NCBI GenBank assembly: GCA_031291675.1
Contig: JARLIO010000083.1
Location: 1-64,000 of the forward strand
Direction: 5' to 3'
Length of the DNA: 64,000 nucleotides
DNA from: Azospirillaceae bacterium
GTDB lineage: Bacteria > Pseudomonadota > Alphaproteobacteria > Azospirillales > Azospirillaceae
Shown: piece by piece, positions 37,103-44,611 of the stretch
Layout of the letters: each line of letters opens with the position of its first letter
Position numbering within the stretch: the stretch's first letter is position 1
Notes under the pieces: generated by a model
What the model saw: the letters and a program-made list of their open reading frames with translations, nothing else
What the model was told of the DNA's origin: nothing
The model's database searches: none
Position numbers and translations under genes: made by a program

Positions 37103-37969
37103 TCAACTCAGCTCAAACAGGGCCTTGATCCGGTCGATCATGGTGGGAATCACCTGCTGTTCGCGCAGGGTGCGCCCCGCGATGCGGCGAACCAGCCGTT
37201 CGACCGGGGTGTCCGCGTCCTTTTGTGCCGCCCGGACCCCCTCGAAGGCAACGGGCACGGTCACGCTGTCGCGAAACAGGTCGGCGATATCCAGCACGAA
37301 GGCATTGGCCGAATCCTCGTGGATGAAACCTAGTTGCGGCACCGCCGCGGTCGCGGCGACGGCAATCGCGGCCGCCGCTTCGATTGCCGTCGCGGCATGG
37401 TTGATCGCCTGGTTGGGCAGATCCGCGGCCCCGGGATTGGCGCGGTCATAACGCCGGCCGTTCCAGGCCACGCCATAAAGCTGGGCCAGGCGCTGATAGG
37501 TCGCCTTCATGCGCGCACCCTCGATGCCGCGCAGCACCTCGATCTCCTGGTGCGGCAGGACCTCGCCCAGGCGCCAGGCATAGAGCCGCCGTGCCAGGGA
37601 CAGCCGCGCGCCATCGGCATCGGCCCAGGCACGGGCGTGTCGGCGGGCGATCTGGCTGTCGTCGCTGCCCAGCGGCGGAGCGGTATACGCCCGGACCCCA
37701 TCGTCACCCACGGCGGCCAGTCCGGTGCCATGGCGGGCCATCAGACGCAGAACGTCATGGCTGACGGTGCTTCCCGGCCCCAGCAGGATCAGGCTGACCC
37801 CCTGGAACGGAATGCTGTATACGCCCGCGTCCAGGTCCGGTCCGCCGGCCGTGGTGAACACCAGACAGCCACTCTCCACCGTCAAGGCACCCCGCGACAG
37901 CGCGATCAGGCCATGCCGGTCAGCATGTGGCACCCGCGCCGTTTCCAGCCCCAGCCGCCCTTTCAACAC
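37103..37969 (-). CDS. cas1: Type I-E CRISPR integrase Cas1
   Basis: Catalyses spacer insertion. 288 aa from GTG 37969 (preceded by GAGAAGAA); the frame runs on into the array but the extra residues are translated repeats and are not part of the protein. Active-site metal ligands align with E. coli E141, H208 and D221: E150 in LRGIEGARMKATY, H217 in LGFIHEDS and D230 in LDIADLF. Also seen: LLGPGSTVSHDVLRL and YGVAWNGRRYD. cas2 follows by 13 bp; array 2 is divergent. Confidence 0.95.
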   Translation of the reverse strand: MLKGRLGLETARVPHADRHGLIALSRGALTVESGCLVFTTAGGPDLDAGVYSIPFQGVSLILLGPGSTVSHDVLRLMARHGTGLAAVGDDGVRAYTAPPLGSDDSQIARRHARAWADADGARLSLARRLYAWRLGEVLPHQEIEVLRGIEGARMKATYQRLAQLYGVAWNGRRYDRANPGAADLPNQAINHAATAIEAAAAIAVAATAAVPQLGFIHEDSANAFVLDIADLFRDSVTVPVAFEGVRAAQKDADTPVERLVRRIAGRTLREQQVIPTMIDRIKALFELS

Positions 37970-38063
37970 GTCAGTTTCTTCTCGTAATCCGCGTAATTCC
38001 CTGATATCTATACGCCTGTGTTTTCTTCGACAAGTGAATTTTGTCAGCACCTTACGGTCTAGA
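37970..38063 (+). promoter_or_regulatory. Leader of CRISPR array 2, shared with the cas1 promoter region
   Basis: Holds GACAAGTGAATTTT at 38029-38042 and TTACGGTCTAGA just before the first repeat, at the same 35-bp and 12-bp distances as leader 1. An IHF-like TGTCAGCACCTTA is at 38042-38054. On the minus strand TTGTCG followed 15 bp later by TATAGA could be the cas1-cas2 promoter. Confidence 0.7.
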
Positions 38064-38518
38064 GGCTCCCCCGCACGCGCGGGGATGGACCTTGTCACCC
38101 AGAGACTCCAGTGACAGCATCGCCGGCTCCCCCGCACGCGCGGGGATGGACCCTGGAGCGCATCGTCGGAACCAGACTGTTCAATGGCTCCCCCGCACGC
38201 GCGGGGATGGACCTTACGACAAGCGCCCAATGCGTAAGCCAACGCAGGCTCCCCCGCACGCGCGGGGATGGACCCGGTCGGGTCGTGCCGGTTCGTCTAT
38301 AACCTGTGGCTCCCCCGCACGCGCGGGGATGGACCCGACGCCAAGCGCTTCGCCCAGCGTCACCGGGGGGCTCCCCCGCACGCGCGGGGATGGACCCTTC
38401 TTGAGCGGGTCGAGGCCGCCAAGAGAACGGGCTCCCCCGCACGCGCGGGGATGGACCTGTCGGCAGAGACACGGCTGGCAACCTCATTGCGGCTCCCCCG
38501 CACGCGCGGGGACGAACC
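38064..38518 (+). CRISPR. CRISPR array 2 (type I-E, 8 repeats, 7 spacers)
   Basis: 28-bp repeats start at 38064, 38125, 38186, 38247, 38308, 38369, 38430 and 38491 (61-bp period, 33-nt spacers). Each begins GGCTCCCCCGCACGC and ends GCGGGGATGGACC, differing from array 1 at positions 11 and 13 (C,C instead of T,T). The stem CCCCGC/GCGGGG is fully paired around an ACGC loop. The terminal repeat is degenerate (GACGAACC instead of GATGGACC), so the array reads left to right from the leader. I saw no match of any spacer to this window by eye. Confidence 0.97.
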
Positions 38519-38678
38519 CCTGTCATAACTTACGATAATAAGGCCGAGGGGCATCGGCGCTCGCCGCCCCATCGCGGCCCCGGCCGCGTTTCGGGCCAAT
38601 TTTTCGATTGAAATTGCCGTGGCGCCGGTTCATTGCCAGAAGGCGAAACTTCACCTCTGACACGGCGGGATCGGTGGC

Positions 38679-39416
38679 ATGGCGAGTAGAATTACAGCGA
38701 TCGCGCTGTCAGTGATGGCAGCAACCCTTTCAGCGTGTGCGACGCCAGAACCGGCGACCACGCCTCTGGCGTCGGGGCTCAACGCTTTGTATGAGGACTC
38801 GATTCGGGCGGCGGCGGTCCGTCAGCCGGATTGGAATGTGCCGCTGCGCGCGCTCGGGGACGGTCCGACCGTCACGGTCGGGACCTTCACGGCCTATCCC
38901 AACCTGGACACGGTGAATTATTATGTCTGGGTGTCGGTTCCCGCCCAACTGTGGGAGCTGTGCCGCCGCAAGCCCGATCCCGTGCTGGCGATCCAGCAGA
39001 TTCTGGGCCTGCCGCCCCAGGCCGACCCCGGGGCGGGCAAGGCCTGGCATCTGTTCCTGTTCCAGGTGCCACGGACGTCGCTGTTCCGGCCCTGTCCCGG
39101 CGGGGTCGATCCCGACGCGCCGGCCGAGGCGCCACGCTGCCGCGCCGGCAATAGCCTCGATCCCCAGCTGGATCCGGAAACGCAGCGCTTCCTGCTCAAC
39201 CAGTACTGGACGGCGCACCATGCCAGCGTCACCGTCGCGGGCCGGACCAGCTACGGTTATCCGTGGACGGCGATGGGTTGGACCTATGACTGGGATCCCG
39301 AGTCCAAGAGCCATATCGGCGCGTCGGAATTCGTGGTGCGCAAGGGGACCCCGACGGACAAGGTGACCTCGGTCACCCCGGCGGCGTTCTGCGGCGCGTC
39401 TCAGCCGCCGGCCTGA
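38679..39416 (+). CDS. Hypothetical lipoprotein
   Basis: A 245-aa exported protein with a signal peptide ending in the lipobox LSACATP, so probably membrane-anchored. The mature part has a distinct block TVNYYVWVSVPAQLWELCRRKP and several cysteines (two near residues 135-155, one near the C-terminus) that could form disulfides. I recognise no domain. It follows the end of array 2 and is not linked to cas genes by strand coupling. Confidence 0.72.
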   Translation: MASRITAIALSVMAATLSACATPEPATTPLASGLNALYEDSIRAAAVRQPDWNVPLRALGDGPTVTVGTFTAYPNLDTVNYYVWVSVPAQLWELCRRKPDPVLAIQQILGLPPQADPGAGKAWHLFLFQVPRTSLFRPCPGGVDPDAPAEAPRCRAGNSLDPQLDPETQRFLLNQYWTAHHASVTVAGRTSYGYPWTAMGWTYDWDPESKSHIGASEFVVRKGTPTDKVTSVTPAAFCGASQPPA

Positions 39417-39648
39417 CAGAGCCTGTCTTGTCGCCGTTGCGCCCGAAAGCGGACAAGCGGGAATTGGTCCGGAGGGAAGGTCAAAGCGCCACGCCGACGG
39501 CCGGAGGATCGTGGCTGACCCCGGCCGCACCCGGGGCGTGGCTCCGGTCCGGTGCGGGGACTGTCCGGAAAGATAGGCCGTCGAGGTTTGCTGACGACAT
39601 CGGCGGGTGTGTTAGGCTGAAGCCATCTGTCCCCGGACCCGGCACGCC

Positions 39649-40056
39649 ATGTCCGATACGCCGTCGCCCGATTCGGACGCGTTGATTGCCGTGCTGCGGC
39701 AACTCAGTGATGTTCAGGCTCGCAGTGTCATCGCCGAGGATCATCTGGTCAAGATCCGGGCGCAACTGGACCGGTTGAAGCCCGGGGTCGTGGTGCATCT
39801 CCATGACATCGCCCTGCCCAACGACTATGACGTCTCTTTCCGCCCGTGGTACTGGAACGAACAGTATCTGCTGGCGGTCTATCTGATGAACGGTGCCGCA
39901 CGGATCCGTCCGTTGTTTCCCACCAGTTTCGTTTGCAACCATCCCGCTCTGGCCGCGCATTTTGCGACACCGTTCGCGTTGCCGGGGCTGTCGCTGTCCT
40001 GGAAAGGCGGGGGGTCGATGTGGTTTACCCACACCGCGGGGCTGCCCGATCCATGA
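39649..40056 (+). CDS. C-terminal fragment of a class I SAM methyltransferase-like protein
   Basis: 135 aa. The segment LKPGVVVHLHDIALPNDYD, then WYWNEQYLLAVYL and RPLFPTSFVCNHPAL, is the usual C-terminal third of class I methyltransferases of the Methyltransf_24 type. The SAM-binding Rossmann part (GxGxG) is absent; instead there is a short leading stretch of 40 residues (SDTPSPDSDALIAVL...) that I do not recognise. It is likely a truncated, perhaps non-functional gene or a fusion of a new N-terminus. It converges on draG with 6 bp between the stops. Confidence 0.55.
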   Translation: MSDTPSPDSDALIAVLRQLSDVQARSVIAEDHLVKIRAQLDRLKPGVVVHLHDIALPNDYDVSFRPWYWNEQYLLAVYLMNGAARIRPLFPTSFVCNHPALAAHFATPFALPGLSLSWKGGGSMWFTHTAGLPDP

Positions 40057-40062
40057 TCCCGG

Positions 40063-40962
40063 TCAGGCCGGTTCGCGGAACGCCGGGGCAAAGCCGAGCA
40101 GGCTGTCGACCTGGGCGCGGATTTCGCGTTCGACCGCTTTGTCGAGCTTGCGCAGCCAGCGCGGGGGAATAGCCCGGACGCCATAGGTGGCGCCGGCCAG
40201 CATGCCGGCGATGGCGCCGGTGGTATCGGCGTCGCCGCCTTGATTGACAGTCTCGACGATGCAGGATTCGATGCTGTCGGTTTCGAAATAATAGTGCAGG
40301 ACCGTTTGCATCGTGTCGACGATGTAGCCCGTCGATAATTGGGGATAGGGGCTGAAGCGGAATTTCCGGTTCTGCTCGACCAACTGGTTGGCGAGGATCC
40401 GGCACGCCTTGATGCCACCGCCCAGGATCAGGCTGCGGATCATGTGGCCCAGCGCCAGTGTCGCCATGTCGGACAGCGGGTTGTTGTGGGTGATATGGGC
40501 CTGTTCCAGGGTTTGGCGGGTGAATGCTGCGTCATCGCCCAGGGTGGCCAGACAGACCGGCAGATTGCGCATCGCGGCGCCGTTGCCGGCACTGGCCTCG
40601 TGGGGCGGCGATTCCAGCGTGCCATGGATGATGTAGGCGCGGATGCCCCGGCGCGTCGTGTCGCCGACATCGGCAGGAACCCCGCGCAGCCACGCCGCAA
40701 ATTCGTCGGCGACCGCGGTCAGGTTCCAGAGGCCCCCGGTGGCGATCAGGGCGCGGCCGATGCACAGGCTCATCTCGGTGTCGTCGGTGACCTGTCCGGG
40801 TGCCAGCCGCAGCCAGCCGCCGCCCTTGAGATGTTGATGAACGCCATGGTCGCGGGTGATTTCGCTGCGCGTCATGAATTCGACAGTGGCACCGAGAGCG
40901 TCGCCGCAGGCGAGGCTCAGATAGGCGCCCAGTGCCCGCTCGCGGATCCCGTCATCGATCAT
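40063..40962 (-). CDS. draG: Dinitrogenase reductase-activating glycohydrolase
   Basis: ADP-ribosylglycohydrolase (299 aa) that removes ADP-ribose from the arginine of NifH and restores nitrogenase activity. Close to R. rubrum DraG in layout: ERALGAYLSLACGDALGATVEFMT, GGGWLRLAPGQVTDDTEMSL (metal-binding DD), ITHNNPLSD, and TVNQGGDADTTGAIAGMLAGA (second metal site). It lies 28 bp after draT, so the pair is one unit. Confidence 0.95.
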   Translation of the reverse strand: MIDDGIRERALGAYLSLACGDALGATVEFMTRSEITRDHGVHQHLKGGGWLRLAPGQVTDDTEMSLCIGRALIATGGLWNLTAVADEFAAWLRGVPADVGDTTRRGIRAYIIHGTLESPPHEASAGNGAAMRNLPVCLATLGDDAAFTRQTLEQAHITHNNPLSDMATLALGHMIRSLILGGGIKACRILANQLVEQNRKFRFSPYPQLSTGYIVDTMQTVLHYYFETDSIESCIVETVNQGGDADTTGAIAGMLAGATYGVRAIPPRWLRKLDKAVEREIRAQVDSLLGFAPAFREPA

Positions 40963-40990
40963 GGGCTGAGCAATTTTGGTGATGATCGCA

Positions 40991-41872
40991 TCATAGCACC
41001 GATACCGTAACGCGATAATCGCCGCCGATCACCAGGAATTCGCCTTCGCCGGCAAATGGGTAGCGCGGCAGTAGCTCACGGAAGAACAGCAGCTTGACCA
41101 GAGGGACGCGGGCTTCAAGAATATGGTCGCCGAACTGGCCGGCAATGTCGCGGTCCTCGGTGAAGGAAACCAGATTGTTGAGCCGCAGCACCGCGGTGCG
41201 CCGGTCGGGACGCGCCAGGATCGGGTGTTCGTCAAAGTCGTTGACGCCGCGATACAGCGTCCGATGCGCGCCGCTGGCGACGATGCGCCAGGCGCTGTGC
41301 AGCGACCACTGGCAAAACTCGTAGAGCAGATCGAGTTGCAGGGCGATCATGTTGTTGGAAAAGCGCGATGACAGCTTCTCCTCGACATAGGCCATGGTCC
41401 GTTCGTCGGACAGGCGCCGCAGCGGGCCCTTGTGATAGGTGGGCATCAGGCCAAAGCGGCTTTCGACCCAGCCCTTCAGGACCGCGCCTTCGGTGCTGTT
41501 GGCATCGAACATCCAGCCCTTGAGCAGGCGCAGATAGCTGGCACGGAAGCGGCGGCGTCCGTCGGGACCGTCGCGACCGCTGAAATCGGGCGACAGCTCG
41601 AACCGGTGCGCCATGTAGTTCTGGAACACGGTCGCGGCCTCATCGGCGGAAACGGCCAGTTCCAGGGCGCCGAACAGCTCGGCATGGGTCGAGCGGGTGC
41701 CGGCGATGTGCAGCGCCGTGGGCTCGTCGTTGAAGGCGGCGCTGCCGAGATGGGCGGTCGGGACCTTGACCAGATTGCTGCGAAACCCGCGCGCCGGATG
41801 GGGCGGCGGCTCGTCAAAAGCCGGATTGGCAGGGACGTCTTCCGGGGCGGCACGGTCGGTGGTGTCGGGCAT
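40991..41872 (-). CDS. draT: NAD+-dinitrogenase-reductase ADP-ribosyltransferase
   Basis: ADP-ribosylates nitrogenase reductase in response to ammonium or darkness/energy loss. 293 aa with family blocks FRSNLVKVPTAHLGSAAFND, SPDFSGRDGPDGRRRFRASY, LKGWVESRFGLMPTYHKGP, HRTLYRGVNDFDEH and NNLVSFTEDRDIAGQFGD. The N-terminal 30 residues are a variable Pro-rich region. draG follows; no nifH is next to it, unlike some relatives. Confidence 0.95.
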   Translation of the reverse strand: MPDTTDRAAPEDVPANPAFDEPPPHPARGFRSNLVKVPTAHLGSAAFNDEPTALHIAGTRSTHAELFGALELAVSADEAATVFQNYMAHRFELSPDFSGRDGPDGRRRFRASYLRLLKGWMFDANSTEGAVLKGWVESRFGLMPTYHKGPLRRLSDERTMAYVEEKLSSRFSNNMIALQLDLLYEFCQWSLHSAWRIVASGAHRTLYRGVNDFDEHPILARPDRRTAVLRLNNLVSFTEDRDIAGQFGDHILEARVPLVKLLFFRELLPRYPFAGEGEFLVIGGDYRVTVSVL

Positions 41873-42336
41873 GACCCGGTCGATCCTGTCAGTTCGGCAT
41901 GGTCCCGCTTTCTAGCAAATTTTGCGCAAATTGGGCAGCGCCTCGACGCGTTGCCGGGCGCGCAACGGGTCCGGCCGAAACCAGGAACACCGGAAGAGAC
42001 CGCCTCCATGGCGCCATCGTTCGGATTTCGTCCAAAATCTTGACACCAGGTCGCATGCGGCAACGCCGTGGTGAAGGCGTCGAGACTCTCGAAATTTGCT
42101 GTTCCGCGGCTCCCCGGTTCCGTGCTTCCGCCGGTTGCGTCGCCCGGAATGGCCGTCAGCAACATGCCGCAACAAAATGTGACCGTCCTGTCGTGACAAG
42201 CCGCTTGGCAGCGGGCCGGCGCCGCGGTAAGCGGTAGGGGCCGGGATGGTGCCAGCGGTGGCATTCCGGCATCATGGGCCCGCGGCATCACCGGGGCCGG
42301 CGGTACGGGGTGTTTATGCCCGGCAAGGGGAATTTC
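41873..42336. other. Intergenic region between draT and lpxA
   Basis: About 460 bp between divergent genes. Near draT there is a palindrome TTTGCGCAAA (41921-41930) overlapped by two direct GCAAATT repeats 11 bp apart (41915 and 41926). A TTGACA box stands at 42040-42045 without a good -10. I see no NifA-type TGT-N10-ACA and no gene. Confidence 0.5.
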
Positions 42337-43155
42337 ATGGTTCATCCGACATCGATTGTCGATCCCGCGGCGACACTGGGGGGCGATGTTGAAATCGGCC
42401 CGTACTGCGTGATCGGGCCCGATGTCGAACTGGGGGACGGGGTTCGGTTGGAATCCCATGTCGTCGTCCAGGGGCGGACGAAGGTCGGGGCGCGGACCCG
42501 GATCTTTCCCTTTGCTTCAATCGGTCATGAACCGCAGGACCGCAAATATGCGGGCGAGGCGTCATCGCTGGAAATCGGTGAGGATTGCGTGATCCGCGAG
42601 CATGTCACGATCAATCCCGGCACCGCGGGGGGCGGGATGGTGACGCGGGTTGGCGCCCGCTGCCTGATCCTGACCGGGGCGCATATCGCCCATGATTGCC
42701 AGATCGGTGTCGGCGTGACGATCGTCAATCAGGTGCTGCTGGGCGGGCATATCGTGGTTGGCGATTATGCCGTGCTGGGCGGCGGGGCGGCGATCCATCA
42801 GTTTGTGCGCATCGGCCGCCACGCCATGATCGGCGGTCTGGCCGGTGTCGAACACGACGTCATTCCGTTCGGTTTGGTGCTCGGCAATCGCGCGCGGCTC
42901 CAGGGCTTGAACCTGATCGGCCTGAAGCGGCATGGTTTTTCGCGCGAGGAGATCAGGCTGGCCCAGGACGCCACGGCCTATCTGTTTGGTCCCGGCATTG
43001 TGCCGTTGAAATCGCGGGCGGCGCAGGCCGCCGGCCTGTTTGCCGATGGCGAGGCGGCGATGGAAATTGTGCGCTTCGCCCAGGATTCCAGCCGTCGCTC
43101 CCTGGTTCAGGCCGAAGACGGTGCGTTCCGCGACGTCGCCGAACCGGTCGACTGA
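42337..43155 (+). CDS. lpxA: Acyl-ACP-UDP-N-acetylglucosamine O-acyltransferase
   Basis: First step of lipid A synthesis; left-handed beta-helix trimer (272 aa). Hexapeptide repeats fill the N-terminal two-thirds; catalytic His lies in GAHIAHDCQIG and the family block LGGHIVVGDYAVLGGGAAIHQF is clear, followed by the C-terminal helical domain. ATG 42337 is preceded by AAGGGG. It stands alone here, not in the usual lpxD-fabZ-lpxA-lpxB set, so it could be the only copy or a second one. Confidence 0.92.
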   Translation: MVHPTSIVDPAATLGGDVEIGPYCVIGPDVELGDGVRLESHVVVQGRTKVGARTRIFPFASIGHEPQDRKYAGEASSLEIGEDCVIREHVTINPGTAGGGMVTRVGARCLILTGAHIAHDCQIGVGVTIVNQVLLGGHIVVGDYAVLGGGAAIHQFVRIGRHAMIGGLAGVEHDVIPFGLVLGNRARLQGLNLIGLKRHGFSREEIRLAQDATAYLFGPGIVPLKSRAAQAAGLFADGEAAMEIVRFAQDSSRRSLVQAEDGAFRDVAEPVD

Positions 43156-43190
43156 GGGACGGAAGCCGCGAGACGCCGCCGTCACCGGAG

Positions 43191-43211
43191 GGGGCCCGAC
43201 GTTCGGGCCCC
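43191..43211. terminator. Hairpin between convergent lpxA and bfr genes
   Basis: Perfect 9-bp arms GGGGCCCGA and TCGGGCCCC around a 3-nt loop, between two convergent genes. No U-tract follows on either side, so termination is plausible but not certain. Confidence 0.5.
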
Positions 43212-43245
43212 ACAATTCAGGCTGTGGTGATCACCCGGGGCGCGG

Positions 43246-43722
43246 TCACGCCTCGTCGTTGATCTGTTCCTGTTGATAGGCCTGGATGCCGACGCGCTTG
43301 ATCAGATCGAGCTGGGTCTCGATCCAGTCGATATGCTCTTCGGTGTCTTCCAGAATTTCGCCGACCAGACGACGGGATTCGTAATCGCGGATCGTCTCGA
43401 AATAGGTCATGGCATCGACGACGGTCAGCCGGCTGCCTTGCTCCAGCCGCAGATCGGCCTCGAGAATCTCAAGAATATCTTCGCCGATGAACAGTTTGTG
43501 CAGATCCTGGAGATTGGGAAGTCCTTCCAGGAACAGGACTCTTTCAACCAGCTTATCGGCATGCTTCATTTCATCGATGGATTCGTGGTAGACTTTATTT
43601 GCGATCCGTTTCAGGCCCCAGTTTTTCAGAATTCGCGCATGCAGAAAATATTGGTTAACCGCCGTAAGTTCGTTGGTTAATATTGCATTAAGATGGGTTA
43701 GAACCTGAGAATCGCCCTTCAT
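43246..43722 (-). CDS. bfr: Bacterioferritin
   Basis: 24-mer iron-storage heme protein, 158 aa. Four-helix bundle with ferroxidase residues in LTNELTAVNQYFLHARI (Glu18), HESIDEMKHADKLVERVLF (Glu51/His54 and heme Met52) and EDTEEHIDWIETQ (Glu127/His130). It pairs functionally with bfd just upstream on the same strand. Confidence 0.97.
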   Translation of the reverse strand: MKGDSQVLTHLNAILTNELTAVNQYFLHARILKNWGLKRIANKVYHESIDEMKHADKLVERVLFLEGLPNLQDLHKLFIGEDILEILEADLRLEQGSRLTVVDAMTYFETIRDYESRRLVGEILEDTEEHIDWIETQLDLIKRVGIQAYQQEQINDEA

Positions 43723-43858
43723 GTGTCCTCACTGTCGCTGATAGAACCCGAAAGGGTGACGCCGCATCGCCCCTGAGAGCGAGATTGGCATTATTCAATG
43801 TCGCTGACAATGGCTCGGCACCGAAGGATCTGAAAAAGGCCACGGTTGCTGGTGGCGC

Positions 43859-44110
43859 TCAGGGCGGTACGGCGACGAGGGGAAGCGCAGACCCGGGGCC
43901 GGGCGAAATTCGCTCGGTGGGGCGCGGCCTGGCTTCACCGCAGGCCGCTATGTGGCCGCTATTGATCATCTGGCGGATATAGGGAATGCATTTCCCGCAT
44001 TGCGGACGGCAGCCGAATTGGCCAAACACGCTGGCGCAGGAGCGGGCGCCGTCCGCGACAGCCTGTCTGACCATCTTGTCGTTCAGCGCGTTGCAAACGC
44101 AGAGAAACAT
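43859..44110 (-). CDS. bfd: Bacterioferritin-associated ferredoxin
   Basis: [2Fe-2S] protein that reduces bacterioferritin to release iron. 83 aa; the core MFLCVCNALND and CRPQCGKCIPYIR gives the four cysteines C-X-C ... C-X2-C of Bfd, and the last 25 residues are an unusual Pro-rich tail. ATG 44110 is preferred over an upstream start at 44137 because it begins right at the family core. A Fur box lies 38-52 bp upstream. Confidence 0.92.
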   Translation of the reverse strand: MFLCVCNALNDKMVRQAVADGARSCASVFGQFGCRPQCGKCIPYIRQMINSGHIAACGEARPRPTERISPGPGSALPLVAVPP

Positions 44111-44147
44111 GGCATCGCCTTGATCGGGGCCTGGCATCAGATGAAAC

Positions 44148-44162
44148 TAAGAATGATTATCA
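44148..44162 (-). promoter_or_regulatory. Fur box upstream of bfd
   Basis: On the minus strand TGATAAT-C-ATTCTTA matches the 7-1-7 Fur consensus TGATAAT-N-ATTATCA at 12 of 14 defined positions. It precedes bfd by 38 bp. Iron-replete repression of bfd is the expected outcome, since bfd mobilises stored iron when iron is short. Confidence 0.75.
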
Positions 44163-44611
44163 TATAGCGGCAAGGATTCGGGTCACGCCAGCGCCAAAGC
44201 GCGACAGTCAGGGATTTTTCCCGTTGCCGCGCTCCGCACCGACCCGTCGCCGGTTCGGTGGCGCGCCACAGACGTCACATCAAGAGTCTATCATGGCTTC
44301 CAACCCGGCTCGATCGGCGCGGTCCCGGACAAGTTCGAAATGGGAAGACCGTGGCGTCGATGCAAATCGGAAGGTCTGATATATTTCGGTACCGCAACCC
44401 GTCCGGCACATGATTCCGGCCTGGATCGGGGCGCGTACCCGCCCGTGATGGCGTCGGGCAGAGCCCTCGCCGGATCAAAGCGAGCCTCCGAGGTCCGCCG
44501 TGTCGAGATTTCCACCGCGGATCGCCTGTCGGCGGAAGGGCAACAACCATTTCTGATAACATCATGCTTGCCGTCGGCTATAACAAACAGTCGCGGCGGG
44601 AGGGGAATACG
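44163..44611. other. Intergenic region between bfd and the DUF2336 gene
   Basis: About 450 bp. Open frames here have no conserved look, and I find no RNA gene or repeat. It should contain the promoter of the DUF2336 gene. Confidence 0.4.

Noticed and set aside
38041-38538. Open frames across CRISPR array 2 on both strands (periodic Arg/Gly/Pro peptides)
   Set aside because: The 61-bp period is not divisible by three but the repeats lack stops, giving repetitive artefact peptides; also the source of the false N-terminal extension of cas1.
39649-40056. draB, the third gene of the R. rubrum draTGB operon
   Set aside because: The gene after draG is on the opposite strand and resembles a methyltransferase C-terminus.
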